Assembly: GCF_014652835.1 (NCBI RefSeq) | Contig: NZ_BMZO01000006.1 | Coordinates: 124,001 to 188,000 of the forward strand | Source: Limoniibacter endophyticus | Lineage (GTDB): Bacteria; Pseudomonadota; Alphaproteobacteria; Rhizobiales; Rhizobiaceae | Reading direction: 5' to 3' | DNA: 64,000 nucleotides | Shown here: in pieces, positions 48,222 to 57,473 of the stretch | Layout: each line of letters starts with the position of its first letter | Position numbering within the stretch: position 1 is the first letter of the stretch | Position numbers and translations under genes: made by a program | The notes under the pieces: model-generated | What the model saw: only the letters and a program-made list of their open reading frames with translations | Told to the model about the DNA's origin: nothing | The model's database searches: none

Positions 48222-49099
48222 GCCAGAAATACCCTTTCAAGTGTACGAACGATGAAATCCACACCGAGGCCAAGCAGCGCGTAGACGACCAGGCACACGA
48301 CGATAACGTCGGTCTGAAAGAATTCGCGTGCGGTAGCCATCAGATAGCCGACACCCGCTGTTGCGTTGATTTGTTCGCCAAAAACGAGTGCAAGCCATGA
48401 GATGCCGAGCGCGTAGCGCAGGCCGACAAGCGCGTTTGGCAATGCTCCGGGCAAAACGATGTCCTTGACCATTGAGAGACGCGCAAGGCCGAGCGTTCGC
48501 CCCGCTTCGATCAGCGCCGGATCGACATTGCGAATGCCCGCGTAGAGGTTGAGATAGATGGGGAAGGCCGTTGCCAGTGCGATGAGCGCGATCTTCGGCG
48601 CTTCTCCAATGCCAAACCAGATGATCAGCAGCGGGATGAGGGCAACGTTAGGCACGGTGCGCAGCATTTGCATCGGCGCATCGACTATATCTTCACCGAG
48701 CCGGAAAAGACCGGCGACAAGGGCTAGCACGACGCCGATGGTCCCGCCAATCGCAAGGCCACCCACGGCGCGGCCGAGCGAAACTATAATCGCCTGCTGC
48801 AATTCGCCGGTTTCGATCAGCGTCGCCGCGCTGGATATCACGCTGGTCGGTCCAGCCAATACTTCCCGCGGCAAAATACCGGTCACGGACATCATGTGCC
48901 AGAAAAGCACAAGCAGCACTGGCCCGCTGGCTCGACGCAGCCAGCGCGGCACGCCTTTTTTCTGCTCGGAGACAGGCTGGATTTTCTCCAGTTTAGGCGC
49001 TTGATGGCGTATTTTCTCCGGTACCGGGATCAGATCGGAGCCGCGGAGATCGCGGCTCTTCTCTGTTACTCCCGGAGCAAACGTGGCGATCGTGTTCAT
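48194..49099 (-). CDS. ABC transporter permease (SsuC/TauC-like)
   Basis: 301 aa with about six membrane segments after a polar N-terminus of about 50 residues. The EAA loop (IEAGRTLGLARLSMVKDIVLP) and the short ALGISWLALVFGEQ motif mark the aliphatic sulfonate/taurine family. ATG at 49099, 11 bp after the binding-protein stop. Confidence 0.91.
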   Translation of the reverse strand: MNTIATFAPGVTEKSRDLRGSDLIPVPEKIRHQAPKLEKIQPVSEQKKGVPRWLRRASGPVLLVLFWHMMSVTGILPREVLAGPTSVISSAATLIETGELQQAIIVSLGRAVGGLAIGGTIGVVLALVAGLFRLGEDIVDAPMQMLRTVPNVALIPLLIIWFGIGEAPKIALIALATAFPIYLNLYAGIRNVDPALIEAGRTLGLARLSMVKDIVLPGALPNALVGLRYALGISWLALVFGEQINATAGVGYLMATAREFFQTDVIVVCLVVYALLGLGVDFIVRTLERVFLAWRPSFNGA

Positions 49100-49110
49100 G
49101 ATCTCGTCCC

Positions 49111-50103
49111 TCAGTTCTGGAGTTGTTCAGTTGGGAGATCGCGGTAAACAAAGTCGACAAGCTTCAAGTCTCCTGAGAGCACGCCTGCTTCCTTCCAGGT
49201 TTCGAAAACGTTTTGCAGCGAAGCAGCCAGAACATTGTCGAGCGGCAGGCGTCTATAGGCCGCTTCCTCCGGATAGACGGTTTCAATCAAGGTCTTGTCC
49301 TGCCTGCTGAAAGCGGAAAAGAAGTCGATATAGGCCTGCTTATTATCCTTTGACCATTGATGGCCACGCGCGTAGCGATCGGCGTAATCGGCAATCGCAG
49401 CAACCTTGCCCGGATCCCTCAGTGCCTCATCAGTCGCGCTGATCACGCCATGACCGGTGTTGATGCCTTCGCCATCGATCAGGACTTTGGCCCTCAGGAC
49501 GCCGACGGTTCGGGCGGTAAACACGCCCCAGGTGGTCCAGGCGTCGATGCTGCCGGCCTGGAAGGCGGCGCTGGCATCGGTCGGCGAGAGAAATGCGAGT
49601 TTCACGTCCTTCTGGTCGATGCCCGCCTTCTTCAGCACGCCGAGCGTCAGATAATGAGCGACGCTGCCGCGCGTCGTTGGCGAGATCGTCTTGCCCTTCA
49701 GGTCGGCGATCGTCTTTATATCGCTGTCTTCGGGCACGAGTACGGATGTGCCTTTGCCGCCATTGCCATAGGCGGCGACGACCTTGATCTTCGAACCGCC
49801 GGCAATGGCGCTCACTGTTGGTGAGTCCGCTGCGTAGCCAATGTCGACCGCGCCTGCCTTCAAGGCCTCATGAAGATTGACGGCGGCGGGATAGACCGAC
49901 CACTCGATAGTATAGGGTACACCCTCGAGAAGGCCAGCGGCCTCCAGCTTGGCGCGCATCAGGCCGGTCTGGTCACCAATGCGAAGCGTAACCTTGGAAA
50001 TATCCTGTTGCGCATGAGAGGGTGCGGAGGCGCACAGGACCAGGGTAGTCGTGAGACTGGCGAGGAGAACGGCGAAACTGCGGCGTGAGTAGGTTGTGGT
50101 CAT
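49111..50103 (-). CDS. Sulfonate-type ABC substrate-binding protein (SsuA-like)
   Basis: 330 aa. Sec signal peptide (about 31 residues, ending SHAQ), then the SsuA/TauA fold: LRIGDQTGLMRAKLEAAGLL, VDIGYAADSPTVSAIAGGS, AWTTWGVFTA. Delivers a sulfonate, sulfate ester or similar anion to SsuCB. ATG at 50103, 28 bp downstream of the monooxygenase stop. The ligand is inferred from the flavin monooxygenase and FMN reductase upstream. Confidence 0.9.
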   Translation of the reverse strand: MTTTYSRRSFAVLLASLTTTLVLCASAPSHAQQDISKVTLRIGDQTGLMRAKLEAAGLLEGVPYTIEWSVYPAAVNLHEALKAGAVDIGYAADSPTVSAIAGGSKIKVVAAYGNGGKGTSVLVPEDSDIKTIADLKGKTISPTTRGSVAHYLTLGVLKKAGIDQKDVKLAFLSPTDASAAFQAGSIDAWTTWGVFTARTVGVLRAKVLIDGEGINTGHGVISATDEALRDPGKVAAIADYADRYARGHQWSKDNKQAYIDFFSAFSRQDKTLIETVYPEEAAYRRLPLDNVLAASLQNVFETWKEAGVLSGDLKLVDFVYRDLPTEQLQN

Positions 50104-50130
50104 AGCGGTTTCTTTCGATTGGGGCGAAAA

Positions 50131-51468
50131 TCATTCCGCCGCTTGCGCAAGGGTCTTTGCGGTGTAGCGATTGATTGGCTTGGGGATACCTAGATGTTCC
50201 CGGAAGGTCTCGCCCTCGTATTCGGAACGATAGATGCCTCGCTTCTGCAGGATCGGAATGACTTCGGATGCGAGCACGTCGAGTTCGTTCGGCAGGGAAT
50301 TATTGATGACGAACCCGTCGCTTCCCCGTTCTTCGAACCAGCGCTGAAACGCGTCCGCGACTTCTTCCGGCGTTCCGATGAAATCCGTGCGCGGCGTGGC
50401 GAAGCGGAGCGCTGTTTCGCGCAGTGTTAGGTTTTCCGAGTGCGCCAGCCTGATCACGTAGTCGGACTGGCTCTGATTGCTGTTTGCGCCATGCTCCCGC
50501 ACATCCGGGAAGGGCGCATCGAGGTCGTGCTGGCTGAAATCATAATCGTTGAATGGGCGACCAAGCAGCGACAGCGCGTTCTCGACTGACGTCAGCGCAA
50601 TGAATTCCTGATATTTGCGCTCGGCTTCCTCCTTGGTGGAACCGACGACGGGACGCGCGCTTGGCAGCACAAAAACGGTGTCAGCGTCGCGACCGAAGCC
50701 TGCCGCGCGACGCTTCACGTCAGCATAATATTTCTGTGCGGCTTCCAGCGTGTCGATATGCGCAAAAATGGCGTCGGAGCGGGCGGCGGCGAAGTTCTTC
50801 CCATCCTCGGAAGCACCGGCCTGGAAGATCACCGGCTGGCCTTGGGGCGAGCGTGCGATGTTGAGCGGTCCTCTTACATTGAAGAACTCGCCTTTGTGAT
50901 CGAGGCGATGCAGCTTGCTCTCGTCGAAGAAGACGCCGCTTTCCTTGTCATGCACGAGCGCGTCGTCCTCCCAGGAATCCCATAGACCCTGGACGACATC
51001 GAGATGTTCGGAGGCGAGGCGATAACGTGTATCATGCGCCAGGTGCTGGTCTTTGGAATAGTTTTCGGCACTCCCCTCGAGCCAGGACGTTACGACGTTC
51101 CAGCCCGCGCGCCCGCCACTGATATGGTCAAGCGATGCGAACTGGCGCGCGACGTTGAAGGGTTCACTATAGGTCGAGGTCAGCGTGCCGACCAGACCGA
51201 TATGGTCCGTCACAGCTGCCAGCGCGGACAAGATCGTCAGCGGCTCGAAACGATTGAGATAATGCGGGCTCGATTTAGCTGTGATGAAAACACTGTCGGC
51301 GACGAAGAGAAAATCGAATTTTGCCGCTTCGGCGATGTGGGCCTGTCTTTTATAATAGGGAAAGTTGGTGCTGGCATTCGGTACGGCGTCGGGATGACGC
51401 CAGTCACCCCAGCCGGTGCCATTGCCATGCAGCATGAAACCAAGTTTGAGTTGTCGCTTCGCAGCCAT
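50131..51468 (-). CDS. LLM-class flavin monooxygenase (NtaA/SnaA/SoxA type)
   Basis: 445 aa, bacterial-luciferase-like, FMNH2-dependent. Family segments: [70 protein letters not shown] and [17 protein letters not shown]. Longer than SsuD (about 380 aa) and of the NtaA/DszA type, so it probably cleaves a C-S or C-N bond in a substrate other than simple alkanesulfonates. ATG 51468 has GGGAGC upstream; the longer frame covers the terminator region. The reduced FMN should come from the reductase encoded upstream. Confidence 0.9.
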   Translation of the reverse strand: MAAKRQLKLGFMLHGNGTGWGDWRHPDAVPNASTNFPYYKRQAHIAEAAKFDFLFVADSVFITAKSSPHYLNRFEPLTILSALAAVTDHIGLVGTLTSTYSEPFNVARQFASLDHISGGRAGWNVVTSWLEGSAENYSKDQHLAHDTRYRLASEHLDVVQGLWDSWEDDALVHDKESGVFFDESKLHRLDHKGEFFNVRGPLNIARSPQGQPVIFQAGASEDGKNFAAARSDAIFAHIDTLEAAQKYYADVKRRAAGFGRDADTVFVLPSARPVVGSTKEEAERKYQEFIALTSVENALSLLGRPFNDYDFSQHDLDAPFPDVREHGANSNQSQSDYVIRLAHSENLTLRETALRFATPRTDFIGTPEEVADAFQRWFEERGSDGFVINNSLPNELDVLASEVIPILQKRGIYRSEYEGETFREHLGIPKPINRYTAKTLAQAAE

Positions 51469-51638
51469 CGATGTTGCTCCCATCCCAGTTGTGTCCGGCG
51501 TGCCGGATGACGCTGAGAGAAAGGTTAGGGATGAAAGCGGGCTTTGCAGAGAAAGTAAATTTTCTATTTGAGGCGAGTGTTGAAAAGAAAATTTCAAACC
51601 GAAAGGGAAATGTATAAAACACCTCTGCGCCAGAAAAC

Positions 51639-51667
51639 AAAAAAATCCGCATCGTCTGATGCGGATT
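51639..51667 (-). terminator. Rho-independent terminator between FMN reductase and monooxygenase genes
   Basis: RNA from the minus strand: AAUCCGCAUC, loop AGAC, GAUGCGGAUU (51667-51644) followed by U-tract. It lies 29 bp after the FMN reductase stop, so the monooxygenase operon either depends on read-through or starts from a promoter in 51469-51638. Confidence 0.87.
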
Positions 51668-51695
51668 CTCAAGTCCAGCGAAGAAATAGCCGGAA

Positions 51696-52259
51696 TTACT
51701 CTGCTGCGATGGCCTGCGGGATTGCACGCTGAGAAAAAATCGCCGCTAGTTCTTGGACGGCCTGCTCGATACGCAGGTCGATATGCTCGGCAGACACCTT
51801 GTAGTCGGTAAATTCACGATCGGCGGCATAGATTGCAGTAGGCAGGGTAAAGGTCTGGAAGAACGCCAGAAGCGGACGCAACTGGTGCTCGACAACCAGC
51901 GCATGACGTTCTCCTCCCCCCGTTGCAGCAAGGATGACCGGCTTGCCGCGCAAAGCCAGGGGATCGATCAGGTCGATCAAATGCTTAAACATGCCCGGAT
52001 AGCTTCCCTTGAAAGTCGGCGTTCCGACGATCAGAAGATCGGCATCGAGAATGGCGTCGATCACGCCTTGCGCCTGCCCGTCGAGTTGCGAGGGCCAATT
52101 GGCCTGCCCGAGCGACGGGCCAAGATCGCCGAGATCATAAACCGTTTGCGAAAAGCCATATCGCTCGGCGGCACGTGCGGCGATGGTGTCCACCAGCGCT
52201 TTGGACTTGGACGGACGGTTGAAGCTTCCGGCTAGTCCGACGAGCTTGAGCGATGACAT
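51696..52259 (-). CDS. NAD(P)H-dependent FMN reductase (SsuE/MsuE-like)
   Basis: 187-aa flavodoxin-like reductase: N-terminal [19 protein letters not shown] (flavin phosphate loop), central [20 protein letters not shown] and [19 protein letters not shown]. Supplies FMNH2 to the LLM monooxygenase encoded downstream. ATG at 52259. It is divergent from the cupin gene across a 208-bp promoter region and has its own terminator. Confidence 0.92.
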   Translation of the reverse strand: MSSLKLVGLAGSFNRPSKSKALVDTIAARAAERYGFSQTVYDLGDLGPSLGQANWPSQLDGQAQGVIDAILDADLLIVGTPTFKGSYPGMFKHLIDLIDPLALRGKPVILAATGGGERHALVVEHQLRPLLAFFQTFTLPTAIYAADREFTDYKVSAEHIDLRIEQAVQELAAIFSQRAIPQAIAAE

Positions 52260-52306
52260 GAGCTTGATCCTACGAGGCAGAAAATGTTGAGGCCTATCCT
52301 ATTGCG

Positions 52307-52326
52307 TTCTTTCCCTTGCGAAAGAA
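52307..52326. promoter_or_regulatory. Perfect inverted repeat in the FMN reductase/cupin divergent promoter
   Basis: TTCTTTC, six bases, GAAAGAA, 47-67 bp upstream of the FMN reductase ATG. Symmetry and position suggest an operator for a sulfur-response regulator, which is not encoded in this window. Confidence 0.45.
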
Positions 52327-52467
52327 ATGCGATGCTTTCAATCCTTCATGTGTAAAAAACATTTCTCCTGAAGCGCTCTCTTGCAAAATTCCGTCGCTCG
52401 TACCTCCACGGCTTCTGCTCCATAGTCTTCCGCAATATAAGAGATGTCATCATTGAGGAGAATGAAA

Positions 52468-52920
52468 GTGCTCGACCGCCTTACCCAGACCGTCGATTGG
52501 AAAACGCAAGGCATCAAGGTGGTGCGCAATTCTGCCAGAAGCTGCGAAACACCGGATACAAAGGGAATGAATCGCCAGGTCGCCATCAGCGGCAGCCGCA
52601 CCGGTTCTGCGAAGCTGTGGGCTGGCACCAATCATATCAAGCCTGGCGAAATCACCGGCGCGCATCATCATGGCGAACTCGAGAGCATCATCTACATTGT
52701 CAGCGGCCACGCGATCATGCGTTGGGGTGACCGTCTGGAATATATCACCAAGGCTGGCCCCGGCGATTTCCTGCAGGTTCCCGCATGGATGCCCCATCAG
52801 GAACTGAACGCTTCCGAGACAGAGGATCTGCATTGCGCGCTGGTGCGCAGCGGTCCGGAAGAGATTGTCGTCAATCTCGATATAGATCCGGTCGATGATC
52901 CGGAATGGATCGAGTTCTGA
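52468..52920 (+). CDS. Cupin-domain protein linked to organosulfur genes
   Basis: 150-aa single-domain cupin. The first metal motif GEITGAHHHGELES has the HxH and downstream Glu pattern; the second conserved block is PGDFLQVPAWMPHQELN, with a histidine. Start taken as GTG at 52468, because GAGGAG at 52455-52460 is correctly spaced for it and too close for the ATG at 52462. Divergent from the FMN reductase and followed by a terminator. May be a small dioxygenase or isomerase acting on the same compound; exact role unknown. Confidence 0.82.
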   Translation: MLDRLTQTVDWKTQGIKVVRNSARSCETPDTKGMNRQVAISGSRTGSAKLWAGTNHIKPGEITGAHHHGELESIIYIVSGHAIMRWGDRLEYITKAGPGDFLQVPAWMPHQELNASETEDLHCALVRSGPEEIVVNLDIDPVDDPEWIEF

Positions 52921-52945
52921 TCCTCAGACAGATGCATTTTCAATC

Positions 52946-52987
52946 AAGAACGCGCTGACGAAGGCATGTCGGCGCGTTCTTGCGTTT
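52946..52987 (+). terminator. Stem-loop terminator after the cupin gene
   Basis: AAGAACGCGCTGAC (52946-52959), 8-nt loop, GTCGGCGCGTTCTT (52968-52981): 14 pairs with one G-U, followed by GCGTTTT. Strong stem, modest T-run. Confidence 0.75.
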
Positions 52988-53087
52988 TGGATGGAGCATG
53001 TAGCAGAGTGCATGGAACGATCTTGCGTGCACATGTCTTACGTTGCTGCCGCTAAAGGTATCCTGCCTGCTTCGGGTGAAAACGAGA

Positions 53088-54329
53088 ATGCATCTGCAAT
53101 TGAACCTGGATACTCAACTCGATGTCATTCAGCAGAGAACCTCCTCCTATTTCCTCCAGGGCGCGCATCCTGTCAGCGCTCTGCCTTATGACAGGCTGGT
53201 CATCGGTAGACGCGCGCCGAACGATCTTGTCTCGATAACGGGCGCTGGCTTTGGTCTGCTGGCTCTGATCGTTGCGATGGAGCGCGGTTTCATCGACGGC
53301 GGAGAGGCACTGAACCGGCTCGACCGTATGCTTGAAACGCTTGAGAAGACGCAGCGTTTTCATGGGGCCTTTTCTCATTTCATCAATGGGACGGATGGTT
53401 CTTGCGTTCGTTTTACGCGGATTGATGATGGTGCCGATCTCGTAGAGACAACTTTCCTGCTTCAAGGACTCTTGTCGATGCAGCAATATCTCGCTGATCG
53501 ATCGGGCACTGAAGCGGCTCGCCGCCGCATTGATGATCTTGTGACAGGTGTCAACTGGCGATGGTTCGCGCGTGATGAACACGAGGCACTTTATTGGCAC
53601 TGGTCGCCCCGCCATGGCTGGAAAATTGATCAGCGCATATCGGGCTGGAACGAAGCGCTTCTCACTTATGTGCTGGCCGCCGGTGCACAGGATCACGCCA
53701 TCGAAGGATGTACCTATCACGAAGGCTTCGCCCGTTCAGGGGGCATGCGAAACGGCGGCACCTTTTATGACCAGACGCTTCCGCTTGGTCCCGATTTCGG
53801 CGGCCCGCTTTTCTTCGCATATTACTCCTTCTGTGGCCTCGATCCCCGTGGTCTGCAGGACGAATATGCGCGCTATGACGACCAGAATGTAACGCACGCG
53901 CGCATCCATTACGCCTATGCCTGCGACAATCCGCAAGGCTACTCGTCCTACGGTCCTGGCTGCTGGGGCCTGACGGCATGCCACAGCTCGTCAGGCTACG
54001 CTGTAGCCTCCCCCACGAACGATACGGGGATCATCGCGCCCTCCGCCGCTATCTCGTCCCTGCCCTATTTGCCGGAGGAGGTGCTGCAGTCATTGCATTT
54101 CTACAGATATTATCAAGGCGGGCGGCTCTGGGGTCCTTATGGTTTCGTAGATTCCTTCTGTCCGCACACCGGTTGGGCGGCGCGTACCTGCCTTGCCGTC
54201 GATCAGGGACCCATCATTTGCATGATCGAGAATTTCCGCTCGGGTCTGCTGTGGGAGCTTTTCATGTCGGCGCCGCAGGTCAGGCGCGGCCTGAAGGCAC
54301 TCGGCTTTTCATCGCCTCATCTGGAATGA
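53088..54329 (+). CDS. Glucoamylase-family glycoside hydrolase (GH144/PF10091-like)
   Basis: 413 aa, alpha/alpha-toroid type. Typical segments: NDLVSITGAGFGLLALIVAM, WHWSPRHGWKIDQRISGWNE, LPLGPDFGGPLFFAYYSFCG and LWGPYGFVDSFCPHTGWAA. The family includes beta-1,2-glucan hydrolases, and Brucellaceae make cyclic beta-1,2-glucan, so turnover of that polymer is a reasonable guess, not shown. No signal peptide is evident, suggesting a cytoplasmic enzyme. The ATG at 53088 has only a weak ribosome site. Its 3' end overlaps the convergent Lrp gene by 13 bp. Confidence 0.85.
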   Translation: MHLQLNLDTQLDVIQQRTSSYFLQGAHPVSALPYDRLVIGRRAPNDLVSITGAGFGLLALIVAMERGFIDGGEALNRLDRMLETLEKTQRFHGAFSHFINGTDGSCVRFTRIDDGADLVETTFLLQGLLSMQQYLADRSGTEAARRRIDDLVTGVNWRWFARDEHEALYWHWSPRHGWKIDQRISGWNEALLTYVLAAGAQDHAIEGCTYHEGFARSGGMRNGGTFYDQTLPLGPDFGGPLFFAYYSFCGLDPRGLQDEYARYDDQNVTHARIHYAYACDNPQGYSSYGPGCWGLTACHSSSGYAVASPTNDTGIIAPSAAISSLPYLPEEVLQSLHFYRYYQGGRLWGPYGFVDSFCPHTGWAARTCLAVDQGPIICMIENFRSGLLWELFMSAPQVRRGLKALGFSSPHLE

Positions 54330-54787
54330 TCGGCGCGCATCCGCGAAGTCATGACATTGCGGATCGAGAAACTCGAATGGATGCGCTGCACGCCGGGTAG
54401 TTTCGACAGAATATCCTTATGGATGCGCTCGAAGTCCTGAGCCTTCTCCACCTCCACGCGCAGGAAGTAATCGGAGCTTCCAGTCATCAGGTAACATTCC
54501 TTAATCTCTGGATGCTTGCGTACCGCTGCTTCCAGGCGGTTGAGATAGTCCTCGGTTTGACGCTCAAGGGTGATCTGCACAAGGACGGAGATAGCATCCT
54601 CGCCACTGGCACTCCCCAGCAGTACCGTGTAGCCGCGGATCACGCCGTCGCGCTCCATCGCCTGAATCCGGCGAAGGCACGCTGAAGGCGAAAGGCCAAC
54701 CTCTGCGGCCAATTTGGCATTGCTGGTCCGGGCGTCGAGACGCAGAAGACGCAATATGTTCCGATCAATATTGTCCAATGCGCTCAT
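54317..54787 (-). CDS. Lrp/AsnC-family transcriptional regulator
   Basis: 156 aa: N-terminal HTH (DNIDRNILRLLRLDARTSNA, then LAAEVGLSPSACLRRIQAME) and C-terminal RAM ligand domain (VRKHPEIKECYLMTGSSDYF). Divergent from alanine racemase and dadA, the standard arrangement of an alanine-responsive activator of D/L-alanine catabolism (DadR-like). The 127-bp gap between them holds TTGCAAAAATC and GATTTTGC as an imperfect inverted repeat plus TTGCAATAT, possible Lrp sites. Confidence 0.93.
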   Translation of the reverse strand: MSALDNIDRNILRLLRLDARTSNAKLAAEVGLSPSACLRRIQAMERDGVIRGYTVLLGSASGEDAISVLVQITLERQTEDYLNRLEAAVRKHPEIKECYLMTGSSDYFLRVEVEKAQDFERIHKDILSKLPGVQRIHSSFSIRNVMTSRMRADHSR

Positions 54788-54837
54788 TTCGTGCGTTTAT
54801 CCCGATTTTCTTCGACAGAACGGTATCTAACGCCGAA

Positions 54838-54880
54838 TGATTGCAAAAATCGACAGGATTTTGCTCATTTCTTGCAATAT
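54838..54880. promoter_or_regulatory. Candidate Lrp-binding region upstream of alr-dadA
   Basis: ATTGCAAAAATC, then GATTTTGC in inverted orientation, then TTGCAATAT, at roughly 17-bp steps within the divergent promoter region. AT-rich phased half-sites are typical for Lrp-type proteins. No defined consensus match. Confidence 0.35.
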
Positions 54881-54914
54881 CCTATACGCGTTAAATTATA
54901 AGGGAACGCAGGTG

Positions 54915-56045
54915 ATGGATGCCATGTCGATGAACGAGATCGAACTGCGCGGTCAAAGCGGTCTGTTGACCATCGACTTGGACGCGCTGGTGAATAATTA
55001 TCGCCTTATTGCTCGCACGGCAGCGCCGGCGAAAGCTGCGGCCGTCGTGAAGGCAAATGCTTATGGTCTCGATGCGTCGATCGTGGCGCCTGCGCTTTAC
55101 AAGGCTGGTTGTCGCGACTTCTTCGTCGCGCTTTTCGTTGAAGCTCTACGGCTCAAGGAGTATCTTCCCGCGGACGCACGCATTCTGGTGCTGAACGGTT
55201 TGCAGCCCGGCAATGAACTCGCCTGCGTTCAAGGTGGCTTTACGCCGGTGCTAAATTCGCTGGAACAGGTCTTTGCATGGGATGCTGCCGCGCGCGCCGC
55301 CGGCAAGACCTTGCCCGCAGCGCTTCAGATCGATACCGGCATGTCGCGCCTTGGCCTCTCGCCTCAGGAACTTGACCGGCTCTGTGCCGATAAAAGCCTG
55401 CTGGGGGGCATTCGTCTCGATCTCATCATGAGCCATCTGGCCTGCGCTGATGAGCCGGATGCCGTTCATAATGGCGAACAGCTTGCCAGCATGAAGAAGG
55501 CGAGCGGCCATTTCCCTGGCACGGCTTTCTGTTTCGCAAATTCCGGCGGGGTTTTTCTCGGCTCCAGGTATCACGGCGATCTTGTGCGTCCGGGCATTGC
55601 GCTTTACGGCGGCGCACCGTCCATTGTTAAGCCCAATCCCATGCGGCCGGTCGTATCGCTCGACATCGCAGTCGTGCAGGTTCGTACTGTTGCTGCGGGC
55701 AGCTTCGTGGGCTATGGCGCATCCTACGTCGCCAGTCAGGATATCCGCGTCGCGACAGTTGCCGCGGGCTATGCCGATGGGCTGCCGCGCTCGTTGAGCA
55801 ATCGCGGAGCGTTTTATTACAACGGCGTGCGCCTGCCGATTATTGGTCGTGTCTCGATGGATTCAATCTGTGTCGACGTGACCGCCTTGCCGGAGGGAAC
55901 ATTGTCGCTGGGTTCGATGCTGGAACTGGTTGGTGAAAGCCAGACTATCGATCAACTGGCAACTGATGCGGGCACGATTTCCTACGAAATTCTCACAAGC
56001 CTTGGTGACCGCTATCGACGCGTATATCGCCCGGTCGCCGGCTGA
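54915..56045 (+). CDS. dadX: Alanine racemase, catabolic type
   Basis: 376 aa, PLP-dependent: Lys46 in [11 protein letters not shown] forms the internal aldimine, and GYGASYVA supplies the opposing catalytic Tyr. Further family marks are [17 protein letters not shown] and [13 protein letters not shown]. Converts L-alanine to D-alanine for the dehydrogenase encoded 29 bp downstream. The ATG at 54915 was chosen as the first with an acceptable site (AAGGGAA/GCAGG); ATGs at 54924 and 54930 are alternatives. The longer frame to 54837 runs into the promoter. Confidence 0.92.
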   Translation: MDAMSMNEIELRGQSGLLTIDLDALVNNYRLIARTAAPAKAAAVVKANAYGLDASIVAPALYKAGCRDFFVALFVEALRLKEYLPADARILVLNGLQPGNELACVQGGFTPVLNSLEQVFAWDAAARAAGKTLPAALQIDTGMSRLGLSPQELDRLCADKSLLGGIRLDLIMSHLACADEPDAVHNGEQLASMKKASGHFPGTAFCFANSGGVFLGSRYHGDLVRPGIALYGGAPSIVKPNPMRPVVSLDIAVVQVRTVAAGSFVGYGASYVASQDIRVATVAAGYADGLPRSLSNRGAFYYNGVRLPIIGRVSMDSICVDVTALPEGTLSLGSMLELVGESQTIDQLATDAGTISYEILTSLGDRYRRVYRPVAG

Positions 56046-56074
56046 AACATAAAGAAAAACAAGGGGCACTCTTG

Positions 56075-57331
56075 ATGAAAATCACTATTCTCGGAGCAGG
56101 AGTCGTTGGCGTCACCAGCGCATGGTATCTTTCCAAGGCGGGCCATGAGGTTACTGTTGTGGATCGCCAGCCTGGCCCAGCGCTGGAAACCAGCTTTGCC
56201 AATGCAGGCGAGGTCTCTTTCGGCTATTGCTCGCCTTGGGCGGCACCCGGTGTGCCGGTGAAGGCGGCTAAGTGGATTTTCCAGAAGCATGCGCCTTTGA
56301 AGATTCGTCCGACGCTTGATATGGAGACCTGGAGCTGGCTCCTGCGGATGCTTTCGAATTGCACGGAAGCACGATATGCTGTCAACAAGAGCCGGATGGT
56401 CCGCATATCGGAACACAGCCGCGCGGCCCTTGCTGCGCTGCGTGAAGAAACCGGCATCCGCTATGACCATCGCACCCGCGGTACGCTCGAAGTATTCCGT
56501 ACGCAGAAGCAACTTGATGGCATTGGCGGCGACCTCAAGGTTCTGGAGAGCTACGGCGTTCCATTCGAAGTGCTGGATCGCAAGGGGTGCACAGATGCCG
56601 AGCCCGGGCTGACGCCTAATGCGCATAAAATCGCCGGCGGTTTGCGTTTGCCCAACGATGAAACGGGCGATTGTTTCATTTTCACCAACGAGCTTGCCAA
56701 GCTCTGCGCGGCGCGCGGCGTCAAGTTCCTTTACAATACAGCGATCAAGGATGTCCGCCGTCAGGGCAGTTGCATCGTTGCGGTCGAGACGACTGCGGGC
56801 GATCTGGAAGCGGATATTTTCGTCGCGGCCATGGGCAGTTATACGCCGAAATTCCTCAAGCCGCTGGGCATTAATCTGCCTGTCTATCCGGTAAAGGGCT
56901 ATTCCATTACCGTGCCGATCATCGATGAGAGCCGTGCGCCGGTCTCCACGGTTATGGATGAAAATTACAAGGTTGCGATCACGCGTCTGGGCGACCGCAT
57001 CCGTGTTGGCGGTACGGCGGAAATAGCGGGCTTTTCAAAAACTCTGCCAAAAGCGCGTCAGGAAACCCTGACGCTTTCGGTTGAAGATCTGTTCGGAGGC
57101 GCCGGCGACCAAAGCCAGGCCAAGTTCTGGAGCGGCCTTCGCCCCATGACGCCAGACGGCACTCCTGTCATCGGCAAGACTCGCCTCGACAATCTTTATC
57201 TGAATACCGGGCATGGCACGCTAGGCTGGACCATGTCGTGCGGATCAGCAAGCATTCTGGCTGACCTGATCAGTGGTGGTAATCCGGGTATTGAGACGGA
57301 CGATCTGGCCGTATCACGTTACGCGGCTTGA
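56075..57331 (+). CDS. dadA: D-amino-acid dehydrogenase
   Basis: 418 aa, the usual DadA length. FAD motif [17 protein letters not shown] (3-19), [19 protein letters not shown] near residue 50 and the C-terminal [15 protein letters not shown] and [16 protein letters not shown] motifs. Oxidises D-alanine to pyruvate and ammonia, passing electrons to the respiratory chain at the inner membrane. ATG at 56075 (AGGGG eight to nine bases upstream); a TTG directly before it is not needed. Forms an operon with the racemase. Confidence 0.95.
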   Translation: MKITILGAGVVGVTSAWYLSKAGHEVTVVDRQPGPALETSFANAGEVSFGYCSPWAAPGVPVKAAKWIFQKHAPLKIRPTLDMETWSWLLRMLSNCTEARYAVNKSRMVRISEHSRAALAALREETGIRYDHRTRGTLEVFRTQKQLDGIGGDLKVLESYGVPFEVLDRKGCTDAEPGLTPNAHKIAGGLRLPNDETGDCFIFTNELAKLCAARGVKFLYNTAIKDVRRQGSCIVAVETTAGDLEADIFVAAMGSYTPKFLKPLGINLPVYPVKGYSITVPIIDESRAPVSTVMDENYKVAITRLGDRIRVGGTAEIAGFSKTLPKARQETLTLSVEDLFGGAGDQSQAKFWSGLRPMTPDGTPVIGKTRLDNLYLNTGHGTLGWTMSCGSASILADLISGGNPGIETDDLAVSRYAA

Positions 57332-57348
57332 TGCTTGCATGGACGAGT

Positions 57349-57381
57349 AGTCCCGTGATGGCGCATTGGCATCACGGGACT
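57349..57381 (+). terminator. Perfect 12-bp stem-loop after dadA
   Basis: AGTCCCGTGATG, 9-nt loop, CATCACGGGACT, starting 17 bp after the dadA stop. There is no U-tract, so it may be a Rho-type or mRNA-end-stabilising hairpin, not an intrinsic terminator. Confidence 0.55.
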
Positions 57382-57473
57382 CGCTTCCGTAATTCGCAGC
57401 CCAACGTCCGGGAACGCCTTGAACCGCGTCGGATGCCTGCATAAGTTGGCTCGGGAGAGACACAAGCCCGAGT

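Noticed and set aside
52895-53191. 98-codon plus-strand open frame after the cupin gene
   Set aside because: It overlaps a terminator and the start of the hydrolase gene, and has no ribosome site or recognisable domain.
54872-54900. TTGCAA-N17-ATTATA as the alr promoter
   Set aside because: It would leave a leader of about 8 nt, too short to hold the ribosome site for the ATG at 54915.
57349-57381. dadA hairpin as part of a repeat family or attachment site
   Set aside because: No second copy was noticed in the window and no integrase or tRNA lies nearby.
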